Of a stretch of 64,000 nt of DNA, positions 8,688 to 15,487 are shown in pieces; positions within the stretch are counted from its first letter, which is position 1, and each line of letters starts with the position of its first letter. The DNA lies in contig NZ_NFKT01000002.1 of NCBI RefSeq assembly GCF_002160525.1, positions 243,030-307,029 on the forward strand, written 5' to 3'. This stretch comes from Lachnoclostridium sp. An169. GTDB taxonomy: Bacteria; Bacillota; Clostridia; Lachnospirales; Lachnospiraceae. The translations under genes were made by a program, and so were the position numbers. The notes beneath the pieces were generated by a model. That model ran no database searches. It saw nothing but the letters and a program-made list of their open reading frames with translations, and had not been told where the DNA came from.

Positions 8688-8779
8688 TAAAATACTATGC
8701 CGAAGAATTTCAAGCATTCCGTATAATATCAAGAGAATTTAATATCTTCGGCATAGTGTTTTCTTCGGCATAGTCCGTA
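8688..8779. repeat. RIT right terminal inverted repeat
   Basis: Same length (92 bp) and layout as the left repeat: inner inverted motif at 8688-8704 (TAAAATACTATGCCGAA), diverged middle, then two direct CTTCGGCATAGT motifs in 8746-8779. It ends with the 7-bp core GTCCGTA shared with the target. Beyond 8779 the IS3 orfB sequence resumes. Confidence 0.85.
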
Positions 8780-9387
8780 TGTATAATTAGCGGCTGTGTA
8801 ATGCTGCGTATTTTCTTTGCTTTCTCTACGCACTCCACTACATGGGATGCTTCCAGCGTCTCGCTGAGTACCCATGCGATGATTTTTCTGGAATACAGAT
8901 CCATAATACTAGTTAAGTATACGAAGCCGTCAAATGTCCAAATATATGTGATATCCGATACCCATACTGCATCCGGCTGTTCCGGATTGAACTGCTCATT
9001 CAGAATATTGTGCAGTTCCCTGCTGAAATCAGAATCTATCGTAGTTCGCGTATAAGGCTTTATCCATTGGGCTTTGATCCCCATCTGCCGCATATAATTC
9101 GCAACCGTTTTTACTGCAATTTTTTCGCCGCCTTTCCACAATTCATGGGTGATTTTAGGAGCACCATAGTTTTGGTGGGAATCCTCATAGATTTTTAAAA
9201 TTTTTTCCTTAACCTCCCCGCGGTGTTTTTCAGCAGCAGAAGGGCATCTTTTTTTCCATGCGTGATAGCCGGATCGTGAAACACCAAGACGTTTCAGTAC
9301 CCCGCTGACAGAGACACGGTGCTTCACCGGCCGCTGCTCCATTTCCACAATATACTCTGCTGTGGCAGTATAAACAGCCTCTGTCAT
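8773..9387 (-). pseudogene. IS3 transposase orfB, 5' portion (severed)
   Basis: The N-terminal part of a DDE transposase: HTH_21-like region (RRLGVSRSGYHAWKKR-type; here LGVSRSGYHAWKK), the first catalytic Asp in WVSDITYIW, then LTSIMDLYSRKIIAW, ending at QPLIIHTD, where the D is the second catalytic residue. Beyond this the frame runs into the RIT terminal repeat (YAEENTMPK...) and is meaningless. Its ATG overlaps the orfA stop (ATGA), as expected for a coupled or frameshifted IS3 pair. Confidence 0.9.
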
Positions 9388-9677
9388 TTTCCCAGGATAC
9401 TGATGGCTTTTTTTAGAATCTCAAGGGCATCCTTTGTATCCCTTAGCTCTCGTTGGAGACAAGCGATCTCTTTTGCCTCATCACTGGAATAATTGCCGGA
9501 TCCTCTTGTTGGCACACAGCCTTCATGTTCCTTGGCTGCCCGGAGCCATGTTTTGAGCGCAGAATCACTGATTCCCAGATTTTCAGCCGCTTTCTTGAGT
9601 GTGAGTTCCGGATGATCCAGACGATACCTGACTGCATTCTCCTTAAACTGCTGATCATATTTCGTACCTTTTGCCAT
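9384..9677 (-). CDS. IS3-family transposase OrfA
   Basis: A 97-residue helix-turn-helix protein (YDQQFKENAVRY, LTLKKAAENLGISDSALKTW) followed by a leucine-zipper-like coiled coil (LQRELRDTKDALEILKKAIS). In IS3 elements OrfA binds the terminal repeats and is fused to OrfB by frameshifting. It is intact here, but with OrfB split the element cannot make its own OrfAB. Start preceded by AAGGAGG. Confidence 0.9.
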   Translation of the reverse strand: MAKGTKYDQQFKENAVRYRLDHPELTLKKAAENLGISDSALKTWLRAAKEHEGCVPTRGSGNYSSDEAKEIACLQRELRDTKDALEILKKAISILGK

Positions 9678-9767
9678 GTCTGTGATTCCTCCTTCATATC
9701 ATCTTTCTTATCATACATGATTTAGGTATACATGGCATCTTTATTTTGTACTATTTTTATACTATCA

Positions 9768-9866
9768 CTACTTAGCCGCCTGGTTAACCACGAACCGACA
9801 GGAAACAGAGCAGCCGGGCATCTTCCGGAACATGAAAACATCAGAGGGAGGGACTGCTATCAATGA
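9768..9866 (+). pseudogene. IS21 istA 3' remnant
   Basis: From the IS3 right flank an open frame reads ...RLVNHEPTGNR...ENIRGRDCYQ and stops with a TGA overlapping the istB ATG. The NIRG-x-x-Y ending and the ATGA overlap are typical of IstA/IstB pairs. The rest of istA is absent; the sequence left of the IS3 element is not recognisably istA. The IS21 element was cut by the IS3 insertion or a linked deletion. Confidence 0.6.
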
Positions 9867-10624
9867 ATGAAAATCTTTCCCTTACTCACGAGGAACTCCT
9901 GATCTGTGAACGCCTGCGTTCCCTGAGGATGTCCGGAATGGCAGATGCATTTGAAAGCCAGATGCTGGATCCGAATGCCGATCTGGCGCCCTTCATTGAA
10001 CGGTTCACGGAGATCGTAAACCATGAATGGCAGATACGATACGACAAAAAGTTTAAACGCTATCTGAAACAGGCACATCTGCGCTATCCGGATGCTGATC
10101 TGGATGAAACCATTTATGATCCTGCAAGAAAACTGGACACAGATGCAATTGAGCGGCTGGCAACCTGCCATTGGATTGATGAAGGAAAGAATCTCCTGAT
10201 TACCGGGATGACAAGCAGCGGGAAAACACATCTAAGCAATGCCTTGTGTATCTCTGCTCTTCGCCAGCTGAAGACGGTGCGATATATCCGTGCAAACACG
10301 CTCATGCTTGAGCTGGAGCAGGCCAGACTGAAGTCAACCTATCTGGAATACGTTACCGCGCTGTCCAAACTTGATCTGCTTGCGATTGATGACTTTGGTC
10401 TCATGGAGCTGGATCTGGATAAATGCCGTGATCTCTTCGAAGTAATCGATGGACGGGATGGACGCAGGTCCACAATCATCATTTCACAGTTTCCGATCAA
10501 GTCATGGTTTGATCTGTTCAGGGAACATACTTATGCGGATGCATGTCTTGCCCGTATTACTGATAAGCGACATAGCTATCGGCTTGAAATGAATGGTATC
10601 AGTATGCGCGAAGCTGAGAAATAA
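9863..10624 (+). CDS. istB: IS21-family helper ATPase IstB
   Basis: A 253-residue DnaC/IstB-type AAA+ ATPase. Residues ~113-121 form a Walker A (GMTSSGKTH), with Walker B LLAIDDFG and the later segment STIIISQFP. IstB assists the IstA transposase in target choice. With istA reduced to a stub the protein can act only in trans, if expressed. The start follows GAGGGAGGG and overlaps the istA stop. Confidence 0.9.
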   Translation: MNENLSLTHEELLICERLRSLRMSGMADAFESQMLDPNADLAPFIERFTEIVNHEWQIRYDKKFKRYLKQAHLRYPDADLDETIYDPARKLDTDAIERLATCHWIDEGKNLLITGMTSSGKTHLSNALCISALRQLKTVRYIRANTLMLELEQARLKSTYLEYVTALSKLDLLAIDDFGLMELDLDKCRDLFEVIDGRDGRRSTIIISQFPIKSWFDLFREHTYADACLARITDKRHSYRLEMNGISMREAEK

Positions 10625-10645
10625 GCATCTGTCATCAGAGGGATG

Positions 10646-10695
10646 ATGCTCCGCACCGTTTAAAATGGACTGAGCGCACCGTTGGTGCGGAGCAT
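10646..10695. repeat. Inverted repeat downstream of istB
   Basis: ATGCTCCGCACC (10646-10657) and GGTGCGGAGCAT (10684-10695) form a 12-bp perfect stem with a 26-nt loop. It may be the terminator or the end region of the IS21 remnant. The loop holds a further GCGCACC copy. Confidence 0.55.
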
Positions 10696-10811
10696 ATGCC
10701 CCCTTTTACTGGAATTTACATCCACGCGAACTTTATGTATCTATCTACTCTATTTTTATATATTCCCCGAAAAATATTCCATCCGGTGGTAAAATAGAAC
10801 TGGTGATACAA

Positions 10812-11045
10812 ATGACGAAACAAGAATTCGGAGAACACATCCGGAAATTGAGAACGGAAAGAGAAATAAAACAGGAGACGCTTGCAAGGGATCTGAATAT
10901 CCGCAGACAGACCATCTCATCTTATGAACGCGGCGGCAGTCTGCCGGATATATATACACTGATGAAAATTGCCGATGTTTTTGATGTATCGCTGGATGAA
11001 CTCGCAGGACGGGAATTTCCCCAAAATGCTGATATAAAGGAATGA
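10812..11045 (+). CDS. XRE-family helix-turn-helix regulator 1
   Basis: A single-domain DNA-binding protein of about 77 residues: FGEHIRKLRTEREIKQETLARDLNIRRQTISSYERG is cut here into helix 1 (EHIRKLRT), the HTH (QETLARDLNI...QTISSYE) and the C-terminal helices (TLMKIADVFDVSLDEL). I chose ATG 10812 because GGTGAT, part of the extended Shine-Dalgarno, lies 4 bases upstream; a GTG at 10803 is the alternative. It overlaps the next gene by 4 bases. Confidence 0.8.
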   Translation: MTKQEFGEHIRKLRTEREIKQETLARDLNIRRQTISSYERGGSLPDIYTLMKIADVFDVSLDELAGREFPQNADIKE

Positions 11046-11347
11046 TTGATACAATGATAGAGAGTATGATTCAGAATTCTGTAGGAAAGAGTCTGAGAGA
11101 AGTGAGAAATCGTTATGGCATGAATCAGGAAAAACTTGCCCTTAAGCTCGGAATCAAACGACAGACGATCTCCTCCTACGAACGTGGCGTTACATTTCCG
11201 GACATCTTTACTTTGATTCGTATCGCAGATGTTTTCAATATATCCCTGGATGAACTTGTGGGAAGAGAATATCCGCCAAAGCCAAAAGAGGTACCGGGGC
11301 GGATGCCGGCAAGAAGGAGCGCCAAAGACCGTTGGAACAGAAAATGA
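11042..11347 (+). CDS. XRE-family helix-turn-helix regulator 2
   Basis: A paralogue of the preceding gene (shared RQTISSYERG and SLDEL.GREYP segments) with a longer basic tail (PGRMPARRSAKDRWNRK). It starts inside the last codons of regulator 1 (ATGA), so the two are translationally coupled. Target genes are not apparent. No toxin, restriction or phage gene lies next to them. Confidence 0.8.
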   Translation: MIDTMIESMIQNSVGKSLREVRNRYGMNQEKLALKLGIKRQTISSYERGVTFPDIFTLIRIADVFNISLDELVGREYPPKPKEVPGRMPARRSAKDRWNRK

Positions 11348-11356
11348 AAATTTCAT

Positions 11357-11415
11357 ATAGCCAGGACTTTCGAACTTCTTTTTAATATGACTGTTTGTCC
11401 GAAAGTCCTGGCTAT
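11357..11415. terminator. Long hairpin between convergent XRE genes
   Basis: ATAGCCAGGACTTTCG (11357-11372) and CGAAAGTCCTGGCTAT (11400-11415) pair perfectly over 16 bp around a 27-nt loop. The position between regulators that converge suggests a shared bidirectional terminator. No long T-run is present. Confidence 0.55.
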
Positions 11416-11454
11416 GTGTTACCCATTTTCTTAGCCGGAAATTATTTGTCTTTT

Positions 11455-11799
11455 TTATTTATCTTTTTCTGTATTTCCCAACTGCTCCATCAGTTCATAG
11501 ACCAGTTCCTGGTTCCGCCTGCTGAGTTTTTCATAGCTTCGGCAGATATTCATATGCTGTTCCATATGAGTCTGTACTTCTATCCGGTATTCTTCTGTCA
11601 TCCTTGTATCCGACAGGCGTAAAATATAGTCTGTAGATACATGAAAGAATTTTGCTATATGAATCAGTGTGTCAGCAGGAAATGTATTGAGACCATTTTC
11701 GATTCTGCTGATCGTCTGTTGGGAAACGTTGATCTTAAGAGCAAGTTCTGTCTGATTCATTCCCCGTTCCAAGCGAAGTTCCCTGACCCGATTCTCCAT
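11455..11799 (-). CDS. XRE-family helix-turn-helix regulator 3
   Basis: A 114-residue repressor-like protein: HTH MNQTELALKINVSQQTISRIE in the first 35 residues (given here only as the family-typical TELALKINVSQQTIS), followed by FHVSTDYIL and a charged helical C-terminus (YEKLSRRNQELVYELMEQL) likely for dimerisation. It converges on regulators 1 and 2. Regulatory target unknown. Confidence 0.8.
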   Translation of the reverse strand: MENRVRELRLERGMNQTELALKINVSQQTISRIENGLNTFPADTLIHIAKFFHVSTDYILRLSDTRMTEEYRIEVQTHMEQHMNICRSYEKLSRRNQELVYELMEQLGNTEKDK

Positions 11800-11958
11800 T
11801 CTGTGTTCCTCACAATCTTTTGTATACTTTATTTCATTTTAGCTGAAATATCGTGTCGCACTATTTGTATTTTCGATATGTGAGTACTCAATTACTGGAT
11901 AAAAATGGAAATTATGGAAATCTGACATAAACACACTTCAATATAATGAATGATAAAA

Positions 11959-11985
11959 GGGAACAGCCGTTTTCCAGCTGTTCCC
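11959..11985 (-). terminator. Terminator of nucleotidyltransferase copy B
   Basis: GGGAACAGC (11959-11967) and GCTGTTCCC (11977-11985) form a 9-bp stem with a 9-nt loop. On the minus strand it follows the stop codon at 12010 and is followed by TTTTATC. A good rho-independent terminator. Confidence 0.75.
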
Positions 11986-12009
11986 CATGTAGCACTCTTT
12001 TTGCGTCTT

Positions 12010-12939
12010 TTACTCCGCAAACAACTCTTCTTTATATACTCCGTCTTCGATCAGTTTCCGGAAGGATTCTACCACCACCGGCTTATCCTCTTTATATGTA
12101 ACGCCGAACCACCGGTCATCTGTTCCCAGAACTTTTACTGTAACCTTTCCGGCTTTTAGCAGCTCATCAATATAGATCGGAAGGAGATACTCTGCCTTTG
12201 CCTCATTTCCGTTCAGCTTTTCAAAAAACTCAACGAAACCTGTCTCAAGCATCCCAACAAACTCCGGCGTCAGCCCCCACATATTCATGGAAACGTAGGA
12301 CAATGCATCGACAGGCGTCAAGGTCCCGTCTGCATCCACAGCTGCTCCATCAGCAGTCTTGACAATATTGGAAGTCTCATTTACGCCGGTCAGATAGCCG
12401 TTCTCATCCAACTGGCAGATTCCTCTGGTGACACCGCCGTTTTCACTGAGTGTATTTTTCAGGATAAATCCTGCCATGCAGAATTCATTTGATTTCTCCG
12501 GCGTATATCCCTGCAGGAAATCATGAATCTTAACAAATGCTTCTTTTCCATAATAATCGTCCGCATTGATAACAATAAACGGCTCTTTGATCAGGTCTTT
12601 ACAGGCAAGAACCGCCTGGCCGGTTCCCCAGGGTTTCGTTCTGCCTTCCGGAACTGTGAAGCCCTCCGGTATATCGCTCAGATCCTGAAATGCATAGCAT
12701 ACTTCGACATTTTTCCGCGCACAGATCTTTTCAATCCTGTCTCCGATCACTTCGCGGAAATCTTTCTCGATATCATGGCGGATGATAAAGATTATCTTAT
12801 CAAATCCCGCTTCCATAGCATCATGAATGGAATAATCCATGATGATTTCACCGTTCGGACCTACCGGCTCGAGCTGTTTGATCCCCCCGCCAAAACGGGA
12901 GCCGATTCCTGCTGCCATGATAACTAATGATGTTTTCAT
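12010..12939 (-). CDS. Sugar nucleotidyltransferase family protein, copy B
   Basis: A 309-residue close paralogue of the gene at 3913-4839, in opposite orientation. The nucleotide-binding N-terminus (MAAGIGSRFGGGIKQLEPVG) and NADDYYG are identical. Differences cluster around residues 71-77, 145-150, 200-215 and 232-242. Its ATG follows CAGGAGGAAA. It stands alone, with its own terminator, not beside glf. The substrate is unknown; divergence under kept motifs suggests both copies have been functional. Confidence 0.85.
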   Translation of the reverse strand: MKTSLVIMAAGIGSRFGGGIKQLEPVGPNGEIIMDYSIHDAMEAGFDKIIFIIRHDIEKDFREVIGDRIEKICARKNVEVCYAFQDLSDIPEGFTVPEGRTKPWGTGQAVLACKDLIKEPFIVINADDYYGKEAFVKIHDFLQGYTPEKSNEFCMAGFILKNTLSENGGVTRGICQLDENGYLTGVNETSNIVKTADGAAVDADGTLTPVDALSYVSMNMWGLTPEFVGMLETGFVEFFEKLNGNEAKAEYLLPIYIDELLKAGKVTVKVLGTDDRWFGVTYKEDKPVVVESFRKLIEDGVYKEELFAE

Positions 12940-13086
12940 CTTGTTTTCCTCCTGAAATTCTCACAATTCACCGGGACTGCTGTCTCCGGATCCGGGTAAT
13001 ATTCTGCCGGTGACATATCTATTGTATCAACCCATCGGAGGAAATACAACACCCTATGGATAATTTCTCGTTTAGACTTCATCTGC

Positions 13087-13407
13087 TTTTATCACGGCAT
13101 GGTTCTGGGACTTTTGCGCAGTCAGGGGAACTGGTTGATTCAGTCGAATGCAGAAACAGGAGAGGGCTACAGCGATATCTGCATATGTACTGAGAAACGG
13201 GTCGGAATTATAATTGAATTGAAATATGCTGAAGACGGCAATCTGGAAGCAGCCTGCAAGAAAGCGCTAAAACAGATTGAAGATAGAAAATACGCTGAAG
13301 GACTTAAACATAGAAATATAGAAAAAATTATCAAGTATGGTATGGCATTTTGTGAAAAGGAATGTATGGTTGTAATGGTAAAAACAGACTCTTCAGTACC
13401 GACCTGA
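13087..13407 (+). pseudogene. 3' fragment of AAA-ATPase/PD-(D/E)XK protein
   Basis: The frame (FYHGMVLGLLRSQGNW..., GYSDI, GIIIELKYA) aligns with the last ~105 residues of the intact gene at 13568-15271. It keeps the nuclease-like D...ExK core but lacks the whole ATPase domain. It faces the intact copy across a hairpin. Without the N-terminal part and with no ribosome-binding site visible it is most likely a remnant. Confidence 0.75.
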
Positions 13408-13462
13408 TACGGAAATGGTTGGGGAATGAGCCGCCATTGGAGAAAAAAGTTTAAGAGTACAG

Positions 13463-13496
13463 GGGGCATCGCACTAAGTCATTAGTGCGATGCCCC
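13463..13496. terminator. Hairpin between fragment and ATPase gene
   Basis: GGGGCATCGCACTA (13463-13476) and TAGTGCGATGCCCC (13483-13496) form a perfect 14-bp stem with a 6-nt loop between two genes that converge. Likely terminator. T-runs are short. Confidence 0.6.
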
Positions 13497-13567
13497 GTAT
13501 TCGCCATTTTCAATAATACACTTTACAAAATAGATATTTTCAGGCATAAAAAGAGCATGGAACAAGG

Positions 13568-15271
13568 CTACCCCATCTCAACCATACAGTCCTTTTCATA
13601 AAAAGCGATTCCGTATCGAATAATTTTTTTCATTCCCCGCCGCCTGAGCCCTGCTGCATACGACTTTTTCTCAATCTGGCGGAGTCCTTCTTTACAGGCT
13701 TTTTCCAGATTCCCATCGTGGGCATACTTCAACTCAATCACAATCCCGATCCGCTCAGGTGTGCGGATAGAAATATCACTGTAGCCAAGTCCATTTTCCG
13801 TGTTAGACTGAACACTCCATGTCCCCTGGCTTTGCAAAAGCCCCAACAGCATACCTTGGTAAAAGTTTTCTTTCATATTTTTCCGCACCGCTGTATCACG
13901 GATACTGATGGACTCCCAAAGATAGTCCTGAAGCATTTCCTGGATTGTGGGGGCATCTCCGTCAGGGAACGCCGCACAAAAACGGTTGATCCTGAAGGTA
14001 TCTGTGCGCGTCATTTCCTGAAACCAGTTCTGTATAAGGTCGGCAAACAGTTTCTGGATTTCACCGTTTGGAATCCTTAACCGAAATACATCTGCATCTG
14101 CATTTTCCACATGCTCCCCGGTCAGATAGCCGGTAGCATAGAGCACACTCCAGATGTTATCCAGAGACTCCTCTATATCCCTGTATGTCAGTTCCTGACG
14201 GATACTTTTTATGATCGCCTCACCGTTTAAAAGATCTTCCATCTGATCTTTTGTGGTCTGATCTGCTTTTTTGAGCAGGCGGAGAATCAGCTCGTTTCCG
14301 CTGGTATTTGCCCAATAGTTTTGGGGTGGAGCCGACGGATCAGCCAATAATTCATCACAATAATTGATCACATCCCAGGGACAGTACACATCAACTTTTC
14401 CAAAACGATACCCGTCGTACCAGTCCCGGAACACGTCTTTATGAGATGTCAGGTCATAGAATTCTAACAGTTCATCCACTTCTGTATCGGTAAAGCCGAA
14501 AAATTCATTATACCGGACATCTGAAATGGTGTGTACTTTCGGATTATTTAGTCCGGTGAAAATGCTTTCCTTGGAAATTCGCAGGCAGCCGGTTAAAACA
14601 GCGAAATAAAGACTTTCATTTGTCTTCAGTGCATTGCCGAGCATATTACGGATAAGAGTTACCATCTCATCATAATATCCTGCCTGGAATGCTTTATCCA
14701 AAGGAACATCATACTCATCAATCAGCAGGATGACTTTCTGTCCGTAATGTTTACACAGAAGCTGTGAGAGTGTTTTTAAACTATCGGTCAATATGGGAAC
14801 TGACATGGAATAGCTTGCTGAACTCCTGCTTTCTACATTGAAGAGACGTCCATATGCTGTTTTATCTTCATCATCAAGGACTGTACTTTCACGAAGAAAG
14901 CGGAAACGACCTGCCTCATTTCCAATCACTGTCCGCAGCGCTGCAGATGCTTCCTCAAAATCCCGCCCATCTACACTTTTCAGACTGATGGAGATTACGG
15001 GAAATTTCCCCATGTACTTATCGCACAGTCCCTTTTCCTGCATGATTTTCAGCCCCTCGAAGGGGGATAAGTCAGCGCCAATCTCAAAAAAGCATTTGAG
15101 CATACTCATATTCAGAGACTTTCCAAATCGTCTGGGTCGGGTAAACAGGTTTACTTCACCCCAGTTCTGTAAAAGCTCCTTAATGAACAAGGTTTTGTCA
15201 ATATAATAGAAATCATTCGTTCTGATTTTTTCAAATCCGTCTATGCCAATGGGAAGTTTTTTATGTTTCAC
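13568..15271 (-). CDS. AAA-ATPase-like / PD-(D/E)XK family protein
   Basis: Domain order matches the AAA-ATPase_like plus PDDEXK_9 family: the opening LPIGIDGFEKIRTNDFYYID, a Walker A variant RPRRFGKSLNMSM (residues ~43-57), Walker B VILLIDEYDVPLDKA, and a C-terminal nuclease-like core (GYSDI ... GIVIELKYA). The family is abundant in gut Bacteroidetes and Clostridia; its biological role is not established. I place the start at the GTG at 15271, 11 bases after AGGAG; the GTG at 15283 lies within that ribosome-binding site. Two broken relatives lie at 13087-13407 and 19250-20201. Confidence 0.85.
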   Translation of the reverse strand: MKHKKLPIGIDGFEKIRTNDFYYIDKTLFIKELLQNWGEVNLFTRPRRFGKSLNMSMLKCFFEIGADLSPFEGLKIMQEKGLCDKYMGKFPVISISLKSVDGRDFEEASAALRTVIGNEAGRFRFLRESTVLDDEDKTAYGRLFNVESRSSASYSMSVPILTDSLKTLSQLLCKHYGQKVILLIDEYDVPLDKAFQAGYYDEMVTLIRNMLGNALKTNESLYFAVLTGCLRISKESIFTGLNNPKVHTISDVRYNEFFGFTDTEVDELLEFYDLTSHKDVFRDWYDGYRFGKVDVYCPWDVINYCDELLADPSAPPQNYWANTSGNELILRLLKKADQTTKDQMEDLLNGEAIIKSIRQELTYRDIEESLDNIWSVLYATGYLTGEHVENADADVFRLRIPNGEIQKLFADLIQNWFQEMTRTDTFRINRFCAAFPDGDAPTIQEMLQDYLWESISIRDTAVRKNMKENFYQGMLLGLLQSQGTWSVQSNTENGLGYSDISIRTPERIGIVIELKYAHDGNLEKACKEGLRQIEKKSYAAGLRRRGMKKIIRYGIAFYEKDCMVEMG

Positions 15272-15487
15272 AGAGCAAAACACTCCTTTCCTGTAGCGTC
15301 ATTGTAAATTCATTATAGTCGCTTTTGATGCAAACTGCAATGAAGGATTGCAGGAAAGCCCTTTCATGTACGTATGAGATGCAAAAAGCAGCAGCGCGGA
15401 TACATTTACCGTTTCCAGTTCCGGGAGAACATCGTGAATCTGTTATTTTTTCTCTTGGGAAATACAGAAACCACTCCATGGAGAAAT

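Larger units (their letters stand above)
5342..8779 (+). mobile_element. Recombinase-in-trio (RIT) element
   Basis: Three tyrosine recombinase genes overlap end to end on one strand, bounded by 92-bp imperfect terminal inverted repeats (5369-5460 and 8688-8779). This is the arrangement of RIT elements. A 7-bp direct repeat GTCCGTA sits at both outer edges (5342-5348, 8773-8779); the intact target would have one copy. There is no cargo. The left edge has 27 extra bases that complete a 34-bp palindrome. The host is orfB of an IS3 element. Confidence 0.9.
4988..9767 (-). mobile_element. IS3-family insertion sequence, interrupted by a RIT element
   Basis: The element carries orfA and a split orfB on the minus strand. 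The ends are imperfect inverted repeats: TGTCAAGAAAAAGTACAAAT at 4988 matches the complement of the other end (TGATAGTATAAAAATAGTAC, ending at 9767) after a small gap, and both continue with TAAA.ATGCC. The flanks show a 3-bp direct repeat, CTA at 4985-4987 and 9768-9770, as IS3 elements produce. The right flank is the 3' remnant of an IS21 gene. Removing the 3.4-kb insert restores an uninterrupted orfB, so the IS was there first and was inactivated later. Confidence 0.85.

Noticed and set aside
5342..8779. Tn554-like transposon or integron
   Set aside because: Tn554 has two tyrosine recombinases and a small TnpC, and integrons have one integrase plus cassettes. Three full-length recombinases with terminal inverted repeats and no cargo fit a RIT element better.
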